DNA of 64,000 nt from Klebsiella pneumoniae (GCF_000742135.1 NZ_KN046818.1:4848295-4912294); one strand, 5' to 3'; positions 1-11,101 are shown, counted from the stretch's first letter. Numbers and translations are program-made. The notes: generated by a model not told the origin, from the sequence alone.

Positions 1-953
1 CGGCTTTCTTTATCTATTACGCCCTCAGTAATGTGTGGGGCCATACGCCGCAGCATATTGACTCGCCGATCACCCACGGCGTGTATCTGACCGGGTATCT
101 GTTGCTGATGACGATGCTGCTCAGGGACGGACGAACCCGCCGACTGGCGATGCTGGCGGTGGTCGGCGGGATCACCGTGCTCTCCCTGTGGACGCTGATT
201 ATCGACCATACGCTGGTTCTCACCGAACGAGCGGTCTCCCCCGAGAACCCCGGACCAACGAACGTTATCGACCTTGCCGGTTACTGCGGCATCGGCATTT
301 TAATCTGCGGCATGCTACTGAAAGAAAAAGCCAGCCACTGGCTCTATCTGCCGGTGGTCATCATGCTGGTGATGCTGCTGCTCACCCAAAGCCGCGGGCC
401 GATCATCGCCCTGGTGCTGGCGGTCGGCTGTACGCTGCACCTGCACGTCTTCACCCGCCGCAACCTGCTGATCGCCGCGGCGCTGGCCGTGCTGGTAGCG
501 CTGCTTTTGGTCATGACGCCGGTGGGCGACATGCTGCTCGCCCGTTTCGAGGAGCTGGGCACCCAAAGCGGGCTGCGCCTGAGCATCTGGCACCATACGC
601 TGTCGGAGATGGCCAGCCAGCCGTGGCTGGGGCGCGGTTTCAGCTATGAACTGGATTTCATCAACTACAGCGGCGAGCACATCACCACCACCCACAGTGT
701 GTATATGGGCGCCCTGCTGAAAGGCGGCATCGTGGGGTTACTGCTGCTGTTGGCGATCATTGCCTGCGGGCTATGGCAGGCGTGGCGCAAGCGCCATACC
801 GACAGCCGCTACAGTCTGGCGATCCTGTTTTACGCGCTGGTGTTTATGGCCTCGCAGGGGATGTTTATCATCAGCAATCCCCGGGAAACCTGGGTGCTGT
901 TCTGGCTGCCGCTGGGCATTGCGCTCAGCAAAGGGTTGGCGGAAAAACGCTAA
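1..953 (+). CDS. waaL: O-antigen ligase WaaL, 3' part (gene starts before the window)
   Basis: Integral inner-membrane ligase that transfers undecaprenyl-linked O-antigen onto lipid A-core on the periplasmic face. The reading frame is already open at base 3 with hydrophobic residues, so the start lies outside the window; the first ATG at 33 is probably internal. Several strongly hydrophobic segments alternate with arginine-rich loops, and a long periplasmic loop precedes a THSVY motif near the C-terminus, which matches the conserved histidine region of WaaL ligases. It is the last plus-strand gene before two oppositely oriented core genes, and the LPS core cluster that follows supports the name. 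WaaL sequences diverge strongly between strains, so identity rests on topology, the histidine motif and position. Confidence 0.85.
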   Translation, partial: AFFIYYALSNVWGHTPQHIDSPITHGVYLTGYLLLMTMLLRDGRTRRLAMLAVVGGITVLSLWTLIIDHTLVLTERAVSPENPGPTNVIDLAGYCGIGILICGMLLKEKASHWLYLPVVIMLVMLLLTQSRGPIIALVLAVGCTLHLHVFTRRNLLIAAALAVLVALLLVMTPVGDMLLARFEELGTQSGLRLSIWHHTLSEMASQPWLGRGFSYELDFINYSGEHITTTHSVYMGALLKGGIVGLLLLLAIIACGLWQAWRKRHTDSRYSLAILFYALVFMASQGMFIISNPRETWVLFWLPLGIALSKGLAEKR

Positions 954-954
954 C

Positions 955-980
955 AAAAAGGGCCGTCAGCGGCCCTTTTT
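955..980. terminator. Bidirectional terminator between waaL and the convergent glycosyltransferase
   Basis: A GGGCCG/CGGCCC stem with a TCAG loop is flanked by A5 on the left and T5 on the right, so it can end transcription from either side. It begins one base after the waaL stop codon and lies between two convergent genes. Confidence 0.85.
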
Positions 981-996
981 ATATTAACTTTTTAAA

Positions 997-2076
997 TCAA
1001 CTGCGGGCGGCGACCAGCCGGTCGGCCTGCTCTTTAATCACGGGCCACACCGACTCAATCGCCACATCGGCGACATTCGCTTCTTCACAGACTATCTGCT
1101 TCGCCTTGTCATAGCCCGGCGCCCAGATGTGATAGCCGGGCAGCCCAGTATTCTTGAGTTTGCGTTTGTTATAGACCGCCACCATCGGCTTATCGAAAGC
1201 CCGGGCAATATGCACGATCGAGGTGTCCGGCGTAATGACTAAATCACAGCTGCGGATCACTTCTACGGCGGAGTTGATGGTGCTGTCGGCGATGTACAGC
1301 GCCATATCCAGCCCCAGCTGGCGGATTTTTTCACTGCGCCCCACCATCACGATACAGACCCGGTAAGGCAGAGCATGTAGCCGCTCGACCAGGGTCGCCA
1401 CCTGGTGACGACAGAAGTCTTTATCCTCGGAGGCGGTAAAAGGGTTAATGGCGATACGCAGTTCGACCTCTCCGGCCTGAGAAAGCAAGCGGGCCACTTT
1501 CTCCCGCTCATGGCGGCAGCCGGGGAGATGATAGTGATACGGGCGGTCGTCAACGATGCCAAACAGCTTCACCACCTGCTTATAGCGCAGGGAAATATGG
1601 CTGTTGCCGTCAAAAAAAGCGATTGAGTGATCGTAAAGTTTATAGGGCTCTTTATTAAAACCAATCACGCTGGTCGCCCGTAAATCGGCGAGTAATTTAA
1701 AGCGTTCATAGCTGGTCACGTCATCAAAATCGATAACCGCATCAAAACCCGCCGCCCGCAACGTATTTAAGGACATGCGGGGCCGATATAAATATACTTG
1801 CTGAATGAATTCTGAGCCTGCTAATATTTCGCTGCATATTGGTCCGGTTAACACCGAAACCTGATATCCCCGTTCGGCCAGTATTCTGGCGCAACCGGTC
1901 GTGACCACCATATCACCGACTTTATCATCCAGACGCAATAGCAGTACGCGGCGCACAGCCGCTGGGTCGAAGGCTTTACGCGCCGGCTTATTTCTGTATC
2001 GATAGTTAATTAAATTAAATTTAATGCCGCGGAAAAAGGCATTCTTTTTCCGCGTTAATTGTTTAAGGATACGCAT
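997..2076 (-). CDS. Glycosyltransferase family 9 (heptosyltransferase-like) of the LPS core cluster
   Basis: Predicted cytoplasmic or membrane-associated transferase of 359 residues that adds a sugar, probably a heptose, to the growing core. The N-terminal half contains LLLRLDDKVGDMVVTT, the usual GT9 acceptor-side start. The C-terminal half contains ITPDTSIVHIARAFDKP, the GT9 donor-site signature. The first 30 residues are basic and the 5' end is visibly more AT-rich than the neighbouring genes, which suggests separate acquisition. It runs opposite to waaL and waaQ and lies 18 bases downstream of wabN, so the two are probably co-transcribed. Klebsiella outer core contains heptose added by a dedicated transferase, but I cannot assign this ORF to a named wab gene. 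Confidence 0.8.
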   Translation of the reverse strand: MRILKQLTRKKNAFFRGIKFNLINYRYRNKPARKAFDPAAVRRVLLLRLDDKVGDMVVTTGCARILAERGYQVSVLTGPICSEILAGSEFIQQVYLYRPRMSLNTLRAAGFDAVIDFDDVTSYERFKLLADLRATSVIGFNKEPYKLYDHSIAFFDGNSHISLRYKQVVKLFGIVDDRPYHYHLPGCRHEREKVARLLSQAGEVELRIAINPFTASEDKDFCRHQVATLVERLHALPYRVCIVMVGRSEKIRQLGLDMALYIADSTINSAVEVIRSCDLVITPDTSIVHIARAFDKPMVAVYNKRKLKNTGLPGYHIWAPGYDKAKQIVCEEANVADVAIESVWPVIKEQADRLVAARS

Positions 2077-2094
2077 ACGGTACCTTGAGCTGTG

Positions 2095-3090
2095 TTAGCG
2101 CTGTGTAATTTTCCGCTGGTAATATTCTGCCAACGTCATGCCCTTCACCTGCGGCGCCAGCCAGCTAAAAAAGGCTTCGAGGTCAGCGTATAAACGCTCA
2201 ATATCCCGTTCATTCTGGAACGTGGGGCTGCCGCCGGGCATATACTCTGAAGAGTGGAGCATATATTCCACGTAGTCATTGCCCTGCGTCAACGTTTGTT
2301 CGACGACTTTTTTCATCGTTTCCACATTGCCGCCCATCGGTCGCAGCCAGTGTACGGAGGGGGATCGCACTTTGCCGCGCAGGCGGTCGTAGCCCTGCTT
2401 CACGCTGTTCATCCACGCTGAGTGCTTGTACTGGATGCTCATCGGCACTTCCAGCAGCGGCGAGTGGCCCTCGCGGCTGATGTCATTTTCATCGAGGAAA
2501 TAGGCATGCTGCGGAAAGCGGCGATAATCGGTCCCGCCATCGCCCTGCGGCGCCCCCTTGGCGGTCTTCCAGTTCACCCGCGGGGTCACCGAGCAATCCA
2601 CCTGATACCCGTACTCCACCAGCAGACGCGCATAGCGCTCGTCAAAAGCCCAGCGCCCGGCGCGATGGCTAACCATTTTGGTCTGGAAGGTATCCTCCAG
2701 CAGACGCGTCATATAGTCGACCTTCTCACGCATCATAGCGTCGCTGTATTCAATAAGATAAGGCTTATGGCGCCAGTCATCTGCGGTCAGCGGCTCGGTC
2801 GGCGGGCTGTTCCACGCATGCAGATGCATGCCGACTTCCGCGGTGCCGCGGGCAATCACGTCTCTGGCGAATTCGATATAAAAGGGGTCGATGGCCATTT
2901 CATAGTTGGTCAAATAGACCGGTTTAAAGCCATACTTTTCACAAAGCTGCTGAAAACGCGGAAGATAACGCGCATTCTCGGTGGTGATGCTGTCATGTTT
3001 TTGCCAGAGGTTATCGCCCTCTGTATCAATCGTGATGAGAAATGCGGGATTGTGCACGAAAACGTCCTCAGGCCATACGTATCGGGTCAT
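2095..3090 (-). CDS. wabN: LPS core N-acetylglucosamine deacetylase (polysaccharide deacetylase family)
   Basis: In Klebsiella, WabN removes the N-acetyl group of the core GlcNAc so that glucosamine can receive the outer core. The 331-residue product carries NodB-fold motifs: FLITIDTEGD near residue 20 (metal-binding Asp motif), VGMHLHAW (metal His motif) and SHRAGRW (catalytic Arg motif). The open frame continues upstream of 3090, but the ATG at 3090 (MTRYVWPEDVF) starts the conserved region, and the upstream extension is proline- and arginine-rich antisense of waaQ. It is divergent from waaQ, with a 78-base gap that must hold both promoters. The function agrees with WabH nearby, which adds the GlcNAc that this enzyme deacetylates. 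Confidence 0.8.
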   Translation of the reverse strand: MTRYVWPEDVFVHNPAFLITIDTEGDNLWQKHDSITTENARYLPRFQQLCEKYGFKPVYLTNYEMAIDPFYIEFARDVIARGTAEVGMHLHAWNSPPTEPLTADDWRHKPYLIEYSDAMMREKVDYMTRLLEDTFQTKMVSHRAGRWAFDERYARLLVEYGYQVDCSVTPRVNWKTAKGAPQGDGGTDYRRFPQHAYFLDENDISREGHSPLLEVPMSIQYKHSAWMNSVKQGYDRLRGKVRSPSVHWLRPMGGNVETMKKVVEQTLTQGNDYVEYMLHSSEYMPGGSPTFQNERDIERLYADLEAFFSWLAPQVKGMTLAEYYQRKITQR

Positions 3091-3168
3091 GGTAGAGCAA
3101 TACAACGCTTCTCTCAATCTGTCTGATCCCCTAGAATCGGAACCCTTATCCTGGATGAAGAACAGAGT

Positions 3169-4245
3169 ATGACGCCTGAAACCCTCTCCCGCGGCCCGTT
3201 GAACCCGGCGCGGATCCTGGTCATTAAGCTGCGCCATCATGGCGACATGCTGCTGATCACCCCGCTTATTCACGCGCTGAAACAGCAGTACCCCGCCGCC
3301 AGCGTGGATGTCCTGTTGTATGAAGAGACCCGGGATATGCTCGCAGCCAACCCCGATATCCACCATATTTATGGTCTCGATCGCCGCTGGAAAAAGCAGG
3401 GAAAAAGGTATCAGCTGAAGATGCAATGGCAGCTCATTCAGACGCTGCGCCAGCAGCGGTACGATATGGTGCTTAACCTGGCCGACCAGTGGCCGAGCGC
3501 GGTTATCAGCAAACTGACCGGCGCCGCGACGCGGATTGGTTTTGATTTTCCGAAGCGCCGCCACCCGGTCTGGCGCTATTGCCACACCGCGCTGGCCTCC
3601 ACCCAACAGCACAACCAGCTGCATACGGTACAGCAGAATCTCTCTATTCTCGCTCCGCTCGGTCTCCAGTTGAACGATGCGCCGGCGCGGATGGGCTACA
3701 GCGAAGCAGACTGGGCCGCCAGCCGCGCCCTGCTGCCAGAGGAGTTCCGGGAAAACTACATCGTCATCCAGCCGACATCGCGCTGGTTCTTTAAATGCTG
3801 GCGCGAAGATCGGATGAGCGCCCTGATCAACGCGCTGTCCGCCGAAGGATACGCGGTGGTGCTCACCTCCGGCCCCGATGCTAGAGAGAAGAAGATGGTG
3901 GATACCATCATCGCCGGCTGCCCGCAGGCGCGACTACACTCTTTAGCCGGCCAGTTAACGCTGCGCCAGCTGGCGGCGGTGATCGATCATGCCCGGTTGT
4001 TTATCGGCGTCGACTCGGTGCCGATGCATATGGCTGCGGCTCTTGGCACTCCGCTGGTCGCCCTGTTCGGCCCCTCGAAGCTGACCTTCTGGCGTCCGTG
4101 GCAGGCGAAAGGCGAGGTGATCTGGGCCGGCGACTTCGGTCCGCTGCCCGATCCGGACGCTATCAACACCAACACCGACGAACGTTATCTTGATTTAATT
4201 CCTACCGACGCCGTGATCGCGGCGGCGAAAAAGGTACTGGCATGA
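3169..4245 (+). CDS. waaQ: LPS core heptosyltransferase III WaaQ (GT9)
   Basis: Adds the branch heptose (HepIII) to HepII of the inner core, using ADP-heptose, at the cytoplasmic side of the inner membrane. The 358-residue protein has the GT9 N-terminal pattern ILVIKLRHHGDMLLITPL at about residues 14-31 and the C-terminal signature FIGVDSVPMHMAAALGTP followed by ALFGPS. It is the first gene of the plus-strand core operon and overlaps wabG by four bases (ATGA), which indicates translational coupling. No ops/JUMPStart element, as known before E. coli waaQ, was seen in the short upstream gap. The ATG at 3169 begins the conserved part. Confidence 0.88.
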   Translation: MTPETLSRGPLNPARILVIKLRHHGDMLLITPLIHALKQQYPAASVDVLLYEETRDMLAANPDIHHIYGLDRRWKKQGKRYQLKMQWQLIQTLRQQRYDMVLNLADQWPSAVISKLTGAATRIGFDFPKRRHPVWRYCHTALASTQQHNQLHTVQQNLSILAPLGLQLNDAPARMGYSEADWAASRALLPEEFRENYIVIQPTSRWFFKCWREDRMSALINALSAEGYAVVLTSGPDAREKKMVDTIIAGCPQARLHSLAGQLTLRQLAAVIDHARLFIGVDSVPMHMAAALGTPLVALFGPSKLTFWRPWQAKGEVIWAGDFGPLPDPDAINTNTDERYLDLIPTDAVIAAAKKVLA

Positions 4246-5369
4246 GTAAATTCAGGCTGGCTCTGGTGCGGCAGAAGTACCGCCCGGACGGCGGCGCAGA
4301 ACGGTTTGTCTCCCGCGCGCTGGAAGCCCTCGACAGCAGTCATCTGCAGCTGAACGTCATCACCCGCGAATGGCAGGGGCCGGTGAAACCGGACTGGCAG
4401 ATCCATATCTGTAACCCCCGCAAATGGGGGCGCATCAGCCGCGAGCGCGGCTTTGCCAACGCCGCGCGCGCGCTCTGGCAGCGCGAGTCCTTCGACCTGG
4501 TGCAGAGCCATGAACGTATTCCCGGCTGCGATCTCTACCGCGCTGGCGATGGCGTTCATCGCCGCTGGCTGCAGCAGCGCTCGCGCATTTTACCGGCCTG
4601 GAAAAGCCGCCTGCTGTTCGCCGACCGTTACCACCGCTACGTCATGCAGGCGGAGCGCGAGATGTATGAAGACTCACACCTGCGCGGGGTGATCTGCAAC
4701 GCCGAGATGATCAAGCGCGAGATTATCGAAGACTTTGGCCTGCCGGCGGAGAAGATCCACGTTATTTACAACGCCATTGACAACCAGCGCTTCCTGCCGC
4801 CAGACGAAGAGACCTTTGCCGCCTTACGCGCCAAATGGCAGCTGCCGCTGCAGGCGACCTGCCTGATCTACGTCGGCTCCGGCTTTGAACGTAAAGGGCT
4901 GGCGGCGGCGATCCGCGCCATCGCCCCTACCGCTCGCTACCTGCTGGTGGTCGGCAAAGATAAGGATCAGCCTCGCTATCAGGCGCTGGCGAAGAGCCTG
5001 AACTGTGAAGCGCGGGTGCGCTTCTTCGGCATGCAGTCGGAGACATTGCCCTTCTATCAAATGGCCGATGGTCTGCTGCTGCCGACCCTCTACGATCCGT
5101 TCCCCAACGTCATCCTCGAGGCAATGGCCTGCGGTCTGCCGGTGATCACCACTACCGGCTGCGGCGGGGCGGAGTTTATCGTCGACGGCCACAATGGTTA
5201 CGTCTGCGACGCTCTGGATATCCCGGCGCTACAGCAGGCGGTAATGGCCCTGCCCGCGCGCGCGCTGGGCTCCGCGGAAGGCGGTCACGCCCGCGAGCGC
5301 ATTATGGCCTGCACCAGCGAGCGACTCTCAACCCAGCTGCTTTCTCTTTATCAGGATCTGGTGAAATAA
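4242..5369 (+). CDS. wabG: LPS core galacturonic acid transferase WabG (GT4)
   Basis: In K. pneumoniae, WabG links galacturonic acid to HepII of the inner core; the negative charge helps hold the capsule on the surface. The 375-residue sequence has an N-terminal Rossmann half with RQKYRPDGGAERFVSRAL and a C-terminal GT-B half with LIYVGSGFERKG and the EX7E-type stretch LYDPFPNVILEAMACGLP near residue 285, typical of retaining GT4 enzymes such as WaaG. Its start overlaps the waaQ stop (ATGA), and wabH begins two bases after its stop, so waaQ-wabG-wabH form one tightly packed operon. Confidence 0.88.
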   Translation: MSKFRLALVRQKYRPDGGAERFVSRALEALDSSHLQLNVITREWQGPVKPDWQIHICNPRKWGRISRERGFANAARALWQRESFDLVQSHERIPGCDLYRAGDGVHRRWLQQRSRILPAWKSRLLFADRYHRYVMQAEREMYEDSHLRGVICNAEMIKREIIEDFGLPAEKIHVIYNAIDNQRFLPPDEETFAALRAKWQLPLQATCLIYVGSGFERKGLAAAIRAIAPTARYLLVVGKDKDQPRYQALAKSLNCEARVRFFGMQSETLPFYQMADGLLLPTLYDPFPNVILEAMACGLPVITTTGCGGAEFIVDGHNGYVCDALDIPALQQAVMALPARALGSAEGGHARERIMACTSERLSTQLLSLYQDLVK

Positions 5370-5371
5370 CG

Positions 5372-6466
5372 ATGCGCATCTTATTTGTGATTGACGGTTT
5401 ACCCGGCGGCGGCGCGGAAAAAGTGGTCCTGACCCTGGCGGCACAGTTCCTGCGCGACGGCGATCGGGTGTCGCTCATTTCGCTGCGCGATGTCTGCGAG
5501 TACCCATTGCCCGAGGGGCTCGACTACCAGGTAGTTGCCGATCGCTGCCGTAAACCGTGGCGCAAGCTGACCGAGCTGTCCCGCCGCGCCCGCCAGCTGG
5601 ATGCCGCAGTCGTGCGGGCCGAACAGCAGGGGCAATTTGACCTTGTGCTCTCCAACCTGCACAAAACCGACCGCATCGTCGCCCGCAGCCGGGCGCTGCG
5701 CGAGCGTAACGTCTGGTTCTGTCTGCACGGCGTATTCTCTGCCTCCTATCTCGGGCACCGCACCGGCTTTGACCGCTGGATGAAGCAGCAGAAAATTAAG
5801 CGAATTTATCAGGGTCGCAACGTGGTGACGGTTTCCGACGCGGTGGGGCGAGATCTGGTGGAAGAGTTTGCCCTGCGCCCGGCACAGCTGAAAACCATCT
5901 ACAATCCCTTCGATATCACTGCCCTGCGCGCCGAGGCGGAAGCCGATAGCGAGCGCCCGGACGGTGACTACCTGATTCACGTCGGTCGCTTCCATCCGGG
6001 CAAACGCCATGACCGCCTGCTTGAAGCCTATGCGCAGAGCGGCATCGACGCACCGCTGGTGCTGCTAGGCCAGGGAAAACCGGAGCAAGAGCAGCGCCTG
6101 CGCCAGCTGGCAAAAACGCTGCACATTGACGATCGGGTGTGGTTCAAAGGTTTTCAGAAAAATCCCTTACCGTGGATCAAAGGCGCACGGATGCTGGTTT
6201 TGAGCTCCGATAGCGAAGGATTCGGCAATGTGGTGGTGGAGGCGCTGCTGTTACATACCCCTGTCGCCAGCACCCGCTGCCCCGGCGGCGTCACCGAGAT
6301 CCTCACCGGCGAACTTGCCCGCGGTCTGGCGGATCTGACCAGTCCGGCGCTGGCTCAGACGATGCAAAGCATTTACCATAACCCGCCGGCCATCGACGAT
6401 GCCGCGCTGGAAAAATTCAGCGTCATATCCATTTGTCAGCAGTACCGTCAGCTGCAGCGCACCTGA
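5372..6466 (+). CDS. wabH: LPS core N-acetylglucosamine transferase WabH (GT4)
   Basis: Known in Klebsiella as the enzyme that transfers GlcNAc onto the galacturonic acid placed by WabG; WabN then deacetylates it. The 364-residue product starts MRILFVIDGLPGGGAEKVV, the GT4 glycine-rich acceptor loop. It carries YLIHVGRFHPGKRHDRLLEA near residue 195 and SSDSEGFGNVVVEALLL near residue 280, the EX7E donor-binding region. It starts two bases after wabG. The order WabG, WabH, WabN matches the biochemical order of steps, which supports the assignment. Confidence 0.85.
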   Translation: MRILFVIDGLPGGGAEKVVLTLAAQFLRDGDRVSLISLRDVCEYPLPEGLDYQVVADRCRKPWRKLTELSRRARQLDAAVVRAEQQGQFDLVLSNLHKTDRIVARSRALRERNVWFCLHGVFSASYLGHRTGFDRWMKQQKIKRIYQGRNVVTVSDAVGRDLVEEFALRPAQLKTIYNPFDITALRAEAEADSERPDGDYLIHVGRFHPGKRHDRLLEAYAQSGIDAPLVLLGQGKPEQEQRLRQLAKTLHIDDRVWFKGFQKNPLPWIKGARMLVLSSDSEGFGNVVVEALLLHTPVASTRCPGGVTEILTGELARGLADLTSPALAQTMQSIYHNPPAIDDAALEKFSVISICQQYRQLQRT

Positions 6467-6495
6467 CGCCGTTAGTTAACCAGGATCGAAGATTT

Positions 6496-7485
6496 ATGAG
6501 TCAAACGCCTTTATTGAGCATCGTGGCTGCCGTCTACAACGGTGAGAAATTTCTAGCGCAATTCTTTGAGTGCATTGAACAGCAGCAGCTGGACAGCTAT
6601 GAACTGATCCTGGTGAACGATGGTTCGACAGACAACAGCCTGGCGGTGATCGCCGAATGGCAGGAGCGGCTGCAGAACGTCCAGGTGCTGGAGCAGGAAA
6701 ACCAGGGCGTCTCGGTCGCGCGCAATACCGGCCTCGCCGCCGCCAGCGGCAAATATCTCGCGTTTCCGGATATCGACGACAAACTCTATCCGGGCATGTA
6801 TCGCACGCTGCTGGAGATGGCCGAGAAAGAACATCTCGATATCGCTACCTGCAACGGCACCTATGTGTACGAAAAGCGCCGCGAGAGCCACCCGATCTTC
6901 CCACTGGATCGCCTGCCCTCGACGGATGTGCTGCCGGGCCATGTCTGGCTTAAGCAGGCCCTGGACTCGCGGAAGTTTCTGCACGTCACCTGGCTTAATA
7001 TTTATCGTCACGACTTTATCCGCCAGCATCACTTCCATTTCGAGCCTGGCCTGCGCCATCAGGATATCCCATGGACCACAGAAGCCCTGCTGGCCGCGGA
7101 GCGCGTGCAGTACACCAGTCAGCAGTTCTATGATTACTACATTCACTCTGAGTCGGTGTCGCATAAGCCGGACAACGACGACACGCTGATGCGTTCGGCG
7201 CGCCACTATATGAAGATTCTGGAGATGCTGGAGGCGATTAACCAGCGCTACCCGGATAAAGTACGCCATATCGCCGCCTGTCGCTGGCAGATCGCCAAAG
7301 AAGGCCTGGGGATCATCCATACCTTCGATAGCATGAAAGATGAGTCCAAAAAGCATGTTATTATTAACGAATTCTTCGACCGCGGTATCTGGCGGTTAAT
7401 CTGGAAAAACGCCTGTACTTTCCGTTTACGCTGGCGCCTGGGACGCCGTTATCTGCGTATTAAGCGTTATCGCCACGCGGGATAG
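6496..7485 (+). CDS. Glycosyltransferase family 2 of the LPS core cluster
   Basis: Predicted inverting GT-A transferase of 329 residues. The N-terminus has LSIVAAVYNGEKF, then ILVNDGSTDNS and the metal-binding FPDIDDKLYPG (DXD-like), all standard for GT2. The C-terminal part is basic and ends with several Arg/Lys clusters, suggesting contact with the membrane. The frame opens 63 bases earlier inside wabH, but the ATG at 6496 begins the GT2 core and follows an AGGA element. It lies 29 bases after wabH in the same operon. It could be one of the Klebsiella-specific transferases that decorate the inner core, for example a second galacturonic acid transferase, but the sequence alone does not show the substrate. 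Confidence 0.82.
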   Translation: MSQTPLLSIVAAVYNGEKFLAQFFECIEQQQLDSYELILVNDGSTDNSLAVIAEWQERLQNVQVLEQENQGVSVARNTGLAAASGKYLAFPDIDDKLYPGMYRTLLEMAEKEHLDIATCNGTYVYEKRRESHPIFPLDRLPSTDVLPGHVWLKQALDSRKFLHVTWLNIYRHDFIRQHHFHFEPGLRHQDIPWTTEALLAAERVQYTSQQFYDYYIHSESVSHKPDNDDTLMRSARHYMKILEMLEAINQRYPDKVRHIAACRWQIAKEGLGIIHTFDSMKDESKKHVIINEFFDRGIWRLIWKNACTFRLRWRLGRRYLRIKRYRHAG

Positions 7486-7576
7486 ACCAAAAACCCGCTG
7501 TTTCCGCCAAAGAGATAGCTTTACGCGGGCTAAATGCTTAGAATTTGCCCGCCAAAACAGAGAACGGATAAATAGT

Positions 7577-8850
7577 TTGGAATTGCTTTATACCACCCTA
7601 CTTTACCTTATTCAGCCGCTGGTGTGGCTGCGGCTGCTGCTGCGCAGTCGTAAGGCTCCTGCCTATCGCAAACGCTGGGCGGAACGCTATGGCTTCTGTC
7701 AGAACAAGGTAGAGCCGGATGGCATTCTGCTGCACTCCGTTTCCGTCGGCGAGACCTTAGCCGCCATTCCGCTGGTCCGCGCCCTGCGCCACCGCTACCC
7801 TTCTCTGCCGATCACTGTCACCACCATGACGCCGACCGGCTCCGAGCGCGCCATGTCGGCGTTTGGCAAAGATGTTCATCACGTCTATCTGCCCTACGAT
7901 CTGCCCGGCGCCATGAACCGCTTCCTGAACACCGTTCAGCCGAAGCTGGTGATCGTTATGGAGACCGAGCTGTGGCCGAATATGGTGGCCGCGCTGCATA
8001 AGCGTAAGATCCCGCTGGTGATCGCCAACGCGCGCCTGTCCGAACGTTCCGCCAAAGGCTATGCCAAACTGGGCGGCTTTATGCGCCGCCTGTTGAGCCG
8101 CATTACGCTTATCGCCGCGCAGAATGAAGAAGATGGTAACCGCTTCCTCTCTCTGGGGCTGAAGCGCAACCAGCTGGCGGTCACCGGCAGCCTGAAATTC
8201 GATATCTCCGTAACGCCAGAGCTGGCGGCCCGGGCGGTGACGCTGCGTCGGCAATGGGCACCGCACCGCAAGGTCTGGATTGCCACCAGCACCCACGACG
8301 GTGAAGAACAAATCATCCTCCAGGCGCATAAAAAACTGCTGGAGACTTTCCCGAACCTGCTGCTGATCCTTGTTCCCCGCCATCCGGAGCGCTTCCCTGA
8401 CGCCCGTGAGATGGTACAAAAGGCTGGGATGAGCTTTACTCTGCGCAGCACCGGCGAGATCCCCTCCTCCAGTACCCAGGTAGTCATTGGCGATACCATG
8501 GGCGAGCTGATGCTGCTCTACGGCATTGCCGACCTCGCCTTCGTCGGCGGCAGCCTGGTGGAGCGCGGCGGCCATAACCCGCTAGAGCCGGCGGCGCACG
8601 CCATTCCGGTGCTGATGGGTCCGCATACCTTCAACTTCAAAGATATCTGCGCCAAGCTGCAGCAGGACGATGGCCTGATCACCGTTACCGATGCCGATTC
8701 GCTGGTCAGGGAGGTGTCCACGCTCCTGACCGATGAAGATTACCGTCTGTGGTATGGCCGTCACGCGGTGGAAGTGCTGCATCAGAACCAGGGCGCGCTG
8801 TCGCGTCTGCTACAGTTACTGCAACCTTACCTGCCGCAGCGGAGTCATTA

Positions 8851-8851
<1 letters not shown>
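7577..8851 (+). CDS. waaA: 3-deoxy-D-manno-octulosonic acid (Kdo) transferase WaaA, TTG start
   Basis: Essential bifunctional GT30 enzyme that adds two Kdo residues to lipid IVA at the inner membrane. The 424-residue product is nearly collinear with E. coli WaaA: membrane-anchoring [15 protein letters not shown], then [12 protein letters not shown] with the catalytic glutamate near residue 60, and the C-terminal donor region [19 protein letters not shown]. Translation begins at TTG, as in E. coli; no in-frame ATG gives the full membrane anchor. The stop overlaps the waaE start as TAATG. A 91-base gap after the GT2 gene may hold an internal promoter. Confidence 0.95.
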
Positions 8852-10103
<1,252 letters not shown>

Positions 10104-10291
10104 CGCATCTGCCGGGACATGAGCCATATTGGCTGGCGCAGCACTGCGCCGCTGGGTCATTCACACCGGCTCTGTCCCGGTCTTTGTGCCAGATGGCGCT
10201 ACGCTGACCTAGACTACAAACGCCCCCGGCCCACCAGATGCGCACCCGCAGGCCCGCTGACCTGGCCGACAAACATTCCTGTTCCTGAGAA

Positions 10292-11101
10292 CTACTTCTG
10301 GCACTGACGGCAATAAAAGGTCGCCCGCTGGGCATGTTTGGTCCCGACGACCGGCATGCCGCAGATCCGGCAGGGTTCGCCCTTGCGGCCATAGACCTGT
10401 AGCTCCTGGGCGAAGTAGCCCGGCTTGCCATCGCTTTGCAGGAAATCCTTTAACGTGGTGCCGCCCTGCTCTATCGAACGCAGCAGGGCCAGCTTAATCA
10501 CCTTCACCAGCTGCTCACACTCTTCCCGCGACAGCGAGGACGCCAGCCGGTCAGGATGGATCCCGGCGGAGAACAGCGATTCACTGGCGTAGATATTCCC
10601 CACGCCCACCACCAGCTTGTTATCCATCAGCCAGGGTTTGATCGCGGTTTTCTTCTTCGCGCATTTTTGCTGGAGATAGTCGGCGTTGAACGCGTCGCTG
10701 AGCGGCTCCGGGCCAAGATGCGCCAGTACCGGATGGCCTTCCAGCGTTCTGGTCCACAACCAGGCGCCAAAGCGGCGTGGATCGGTGTAGCGCAACACCT
10801 TGCCGTTACTCATGACCAGGTCAACGTGATCGTGTTTTTCAGCAGGCAGCTCTTCGCTCAGGATGCGCAGGCTCCCCGACATCCCAAGATGGACGATGAT
10901 CCAGCCGTCCGGCAGCTCCAGAAGCAGGTATTTGGCGCGGCGACGCACGCTGAGAACCGGAACGTCGCTCAGGCGATAGATCTCTTCGGAAACCGGCCAG
11001 CGCAGCCGTCCGTTGCGCACGACGGCGTGCAGAATGGTTGCGCCAACCAGGTGCGGCTCGATGCCGCGACGGCTGGTTTCAACCTCTGGTAATTCAGGCA
11101 T
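10292..11101 (-). CDS. mutM: Formamidopyrimidine-DNA glycosylase MutM (Fpg)
   Basis: Removes 8-oxoguanine and formamidopyrimidines and cleaves the abasic site. The 269-residue product begins MPELPEVET, whose proline after the removed Met is the catalytic nucleophile. It ends with a four-cysteine zinc finger (CRICG ... CRQCQK) that binds DNA. The open frame extends 31 codons upstream, but those codons cross a terminator and lack family similarity; the ATG at 11101 follows a GGAGG-like element. It lies downstream of rpmB-rpmG, as in E. coli, and converges on coaD across 188 bases in which I saw no gene. Confidence 0.97.
   Translation of the reverse strand: MPELPEVETSRRGIEPHLVGATILHAVVRNGRLRWPVSEEIYRLSDVPVLSVRRRAKYLLLELPDGWIIVHLGMSGSLRILSEELPAEKHDHVDLVMSNGKVLRYTDPRRFGAWLWTRTLEGHPVLAHLGPEPLSDAFNADYLQQKCAKKKTAIKPWLMDNKLVVGVGNIYASESLFSAGIHPDRLASSLSREECEQLVKVIKLALLRSIEQGGTTLKDFLQSDGKPGYFAQELQVYGRKGEPCRICGMPVVGTKHAQRATFYCRQCQK

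Noticed and set aside
2422-3126. Long plus-strand ORF (234 codons) opposite wabN
   Set aside because: It is antisense to the well-supported deacetylase motifs, and its protein has no recognisable domain; a shadow of high G+C coding sequence.
3091-3168. ops/JUMPStart element before waaQ
   Set aside because: No GGCGGTAG with the expected upstream context was found in the short gap.
10104-10291. Small ORFs between coaD and mutM
   Set aside because: Convergent intergenic space; the 62-codon ORF lacks a ribosome binding site and shows no recognisable features.
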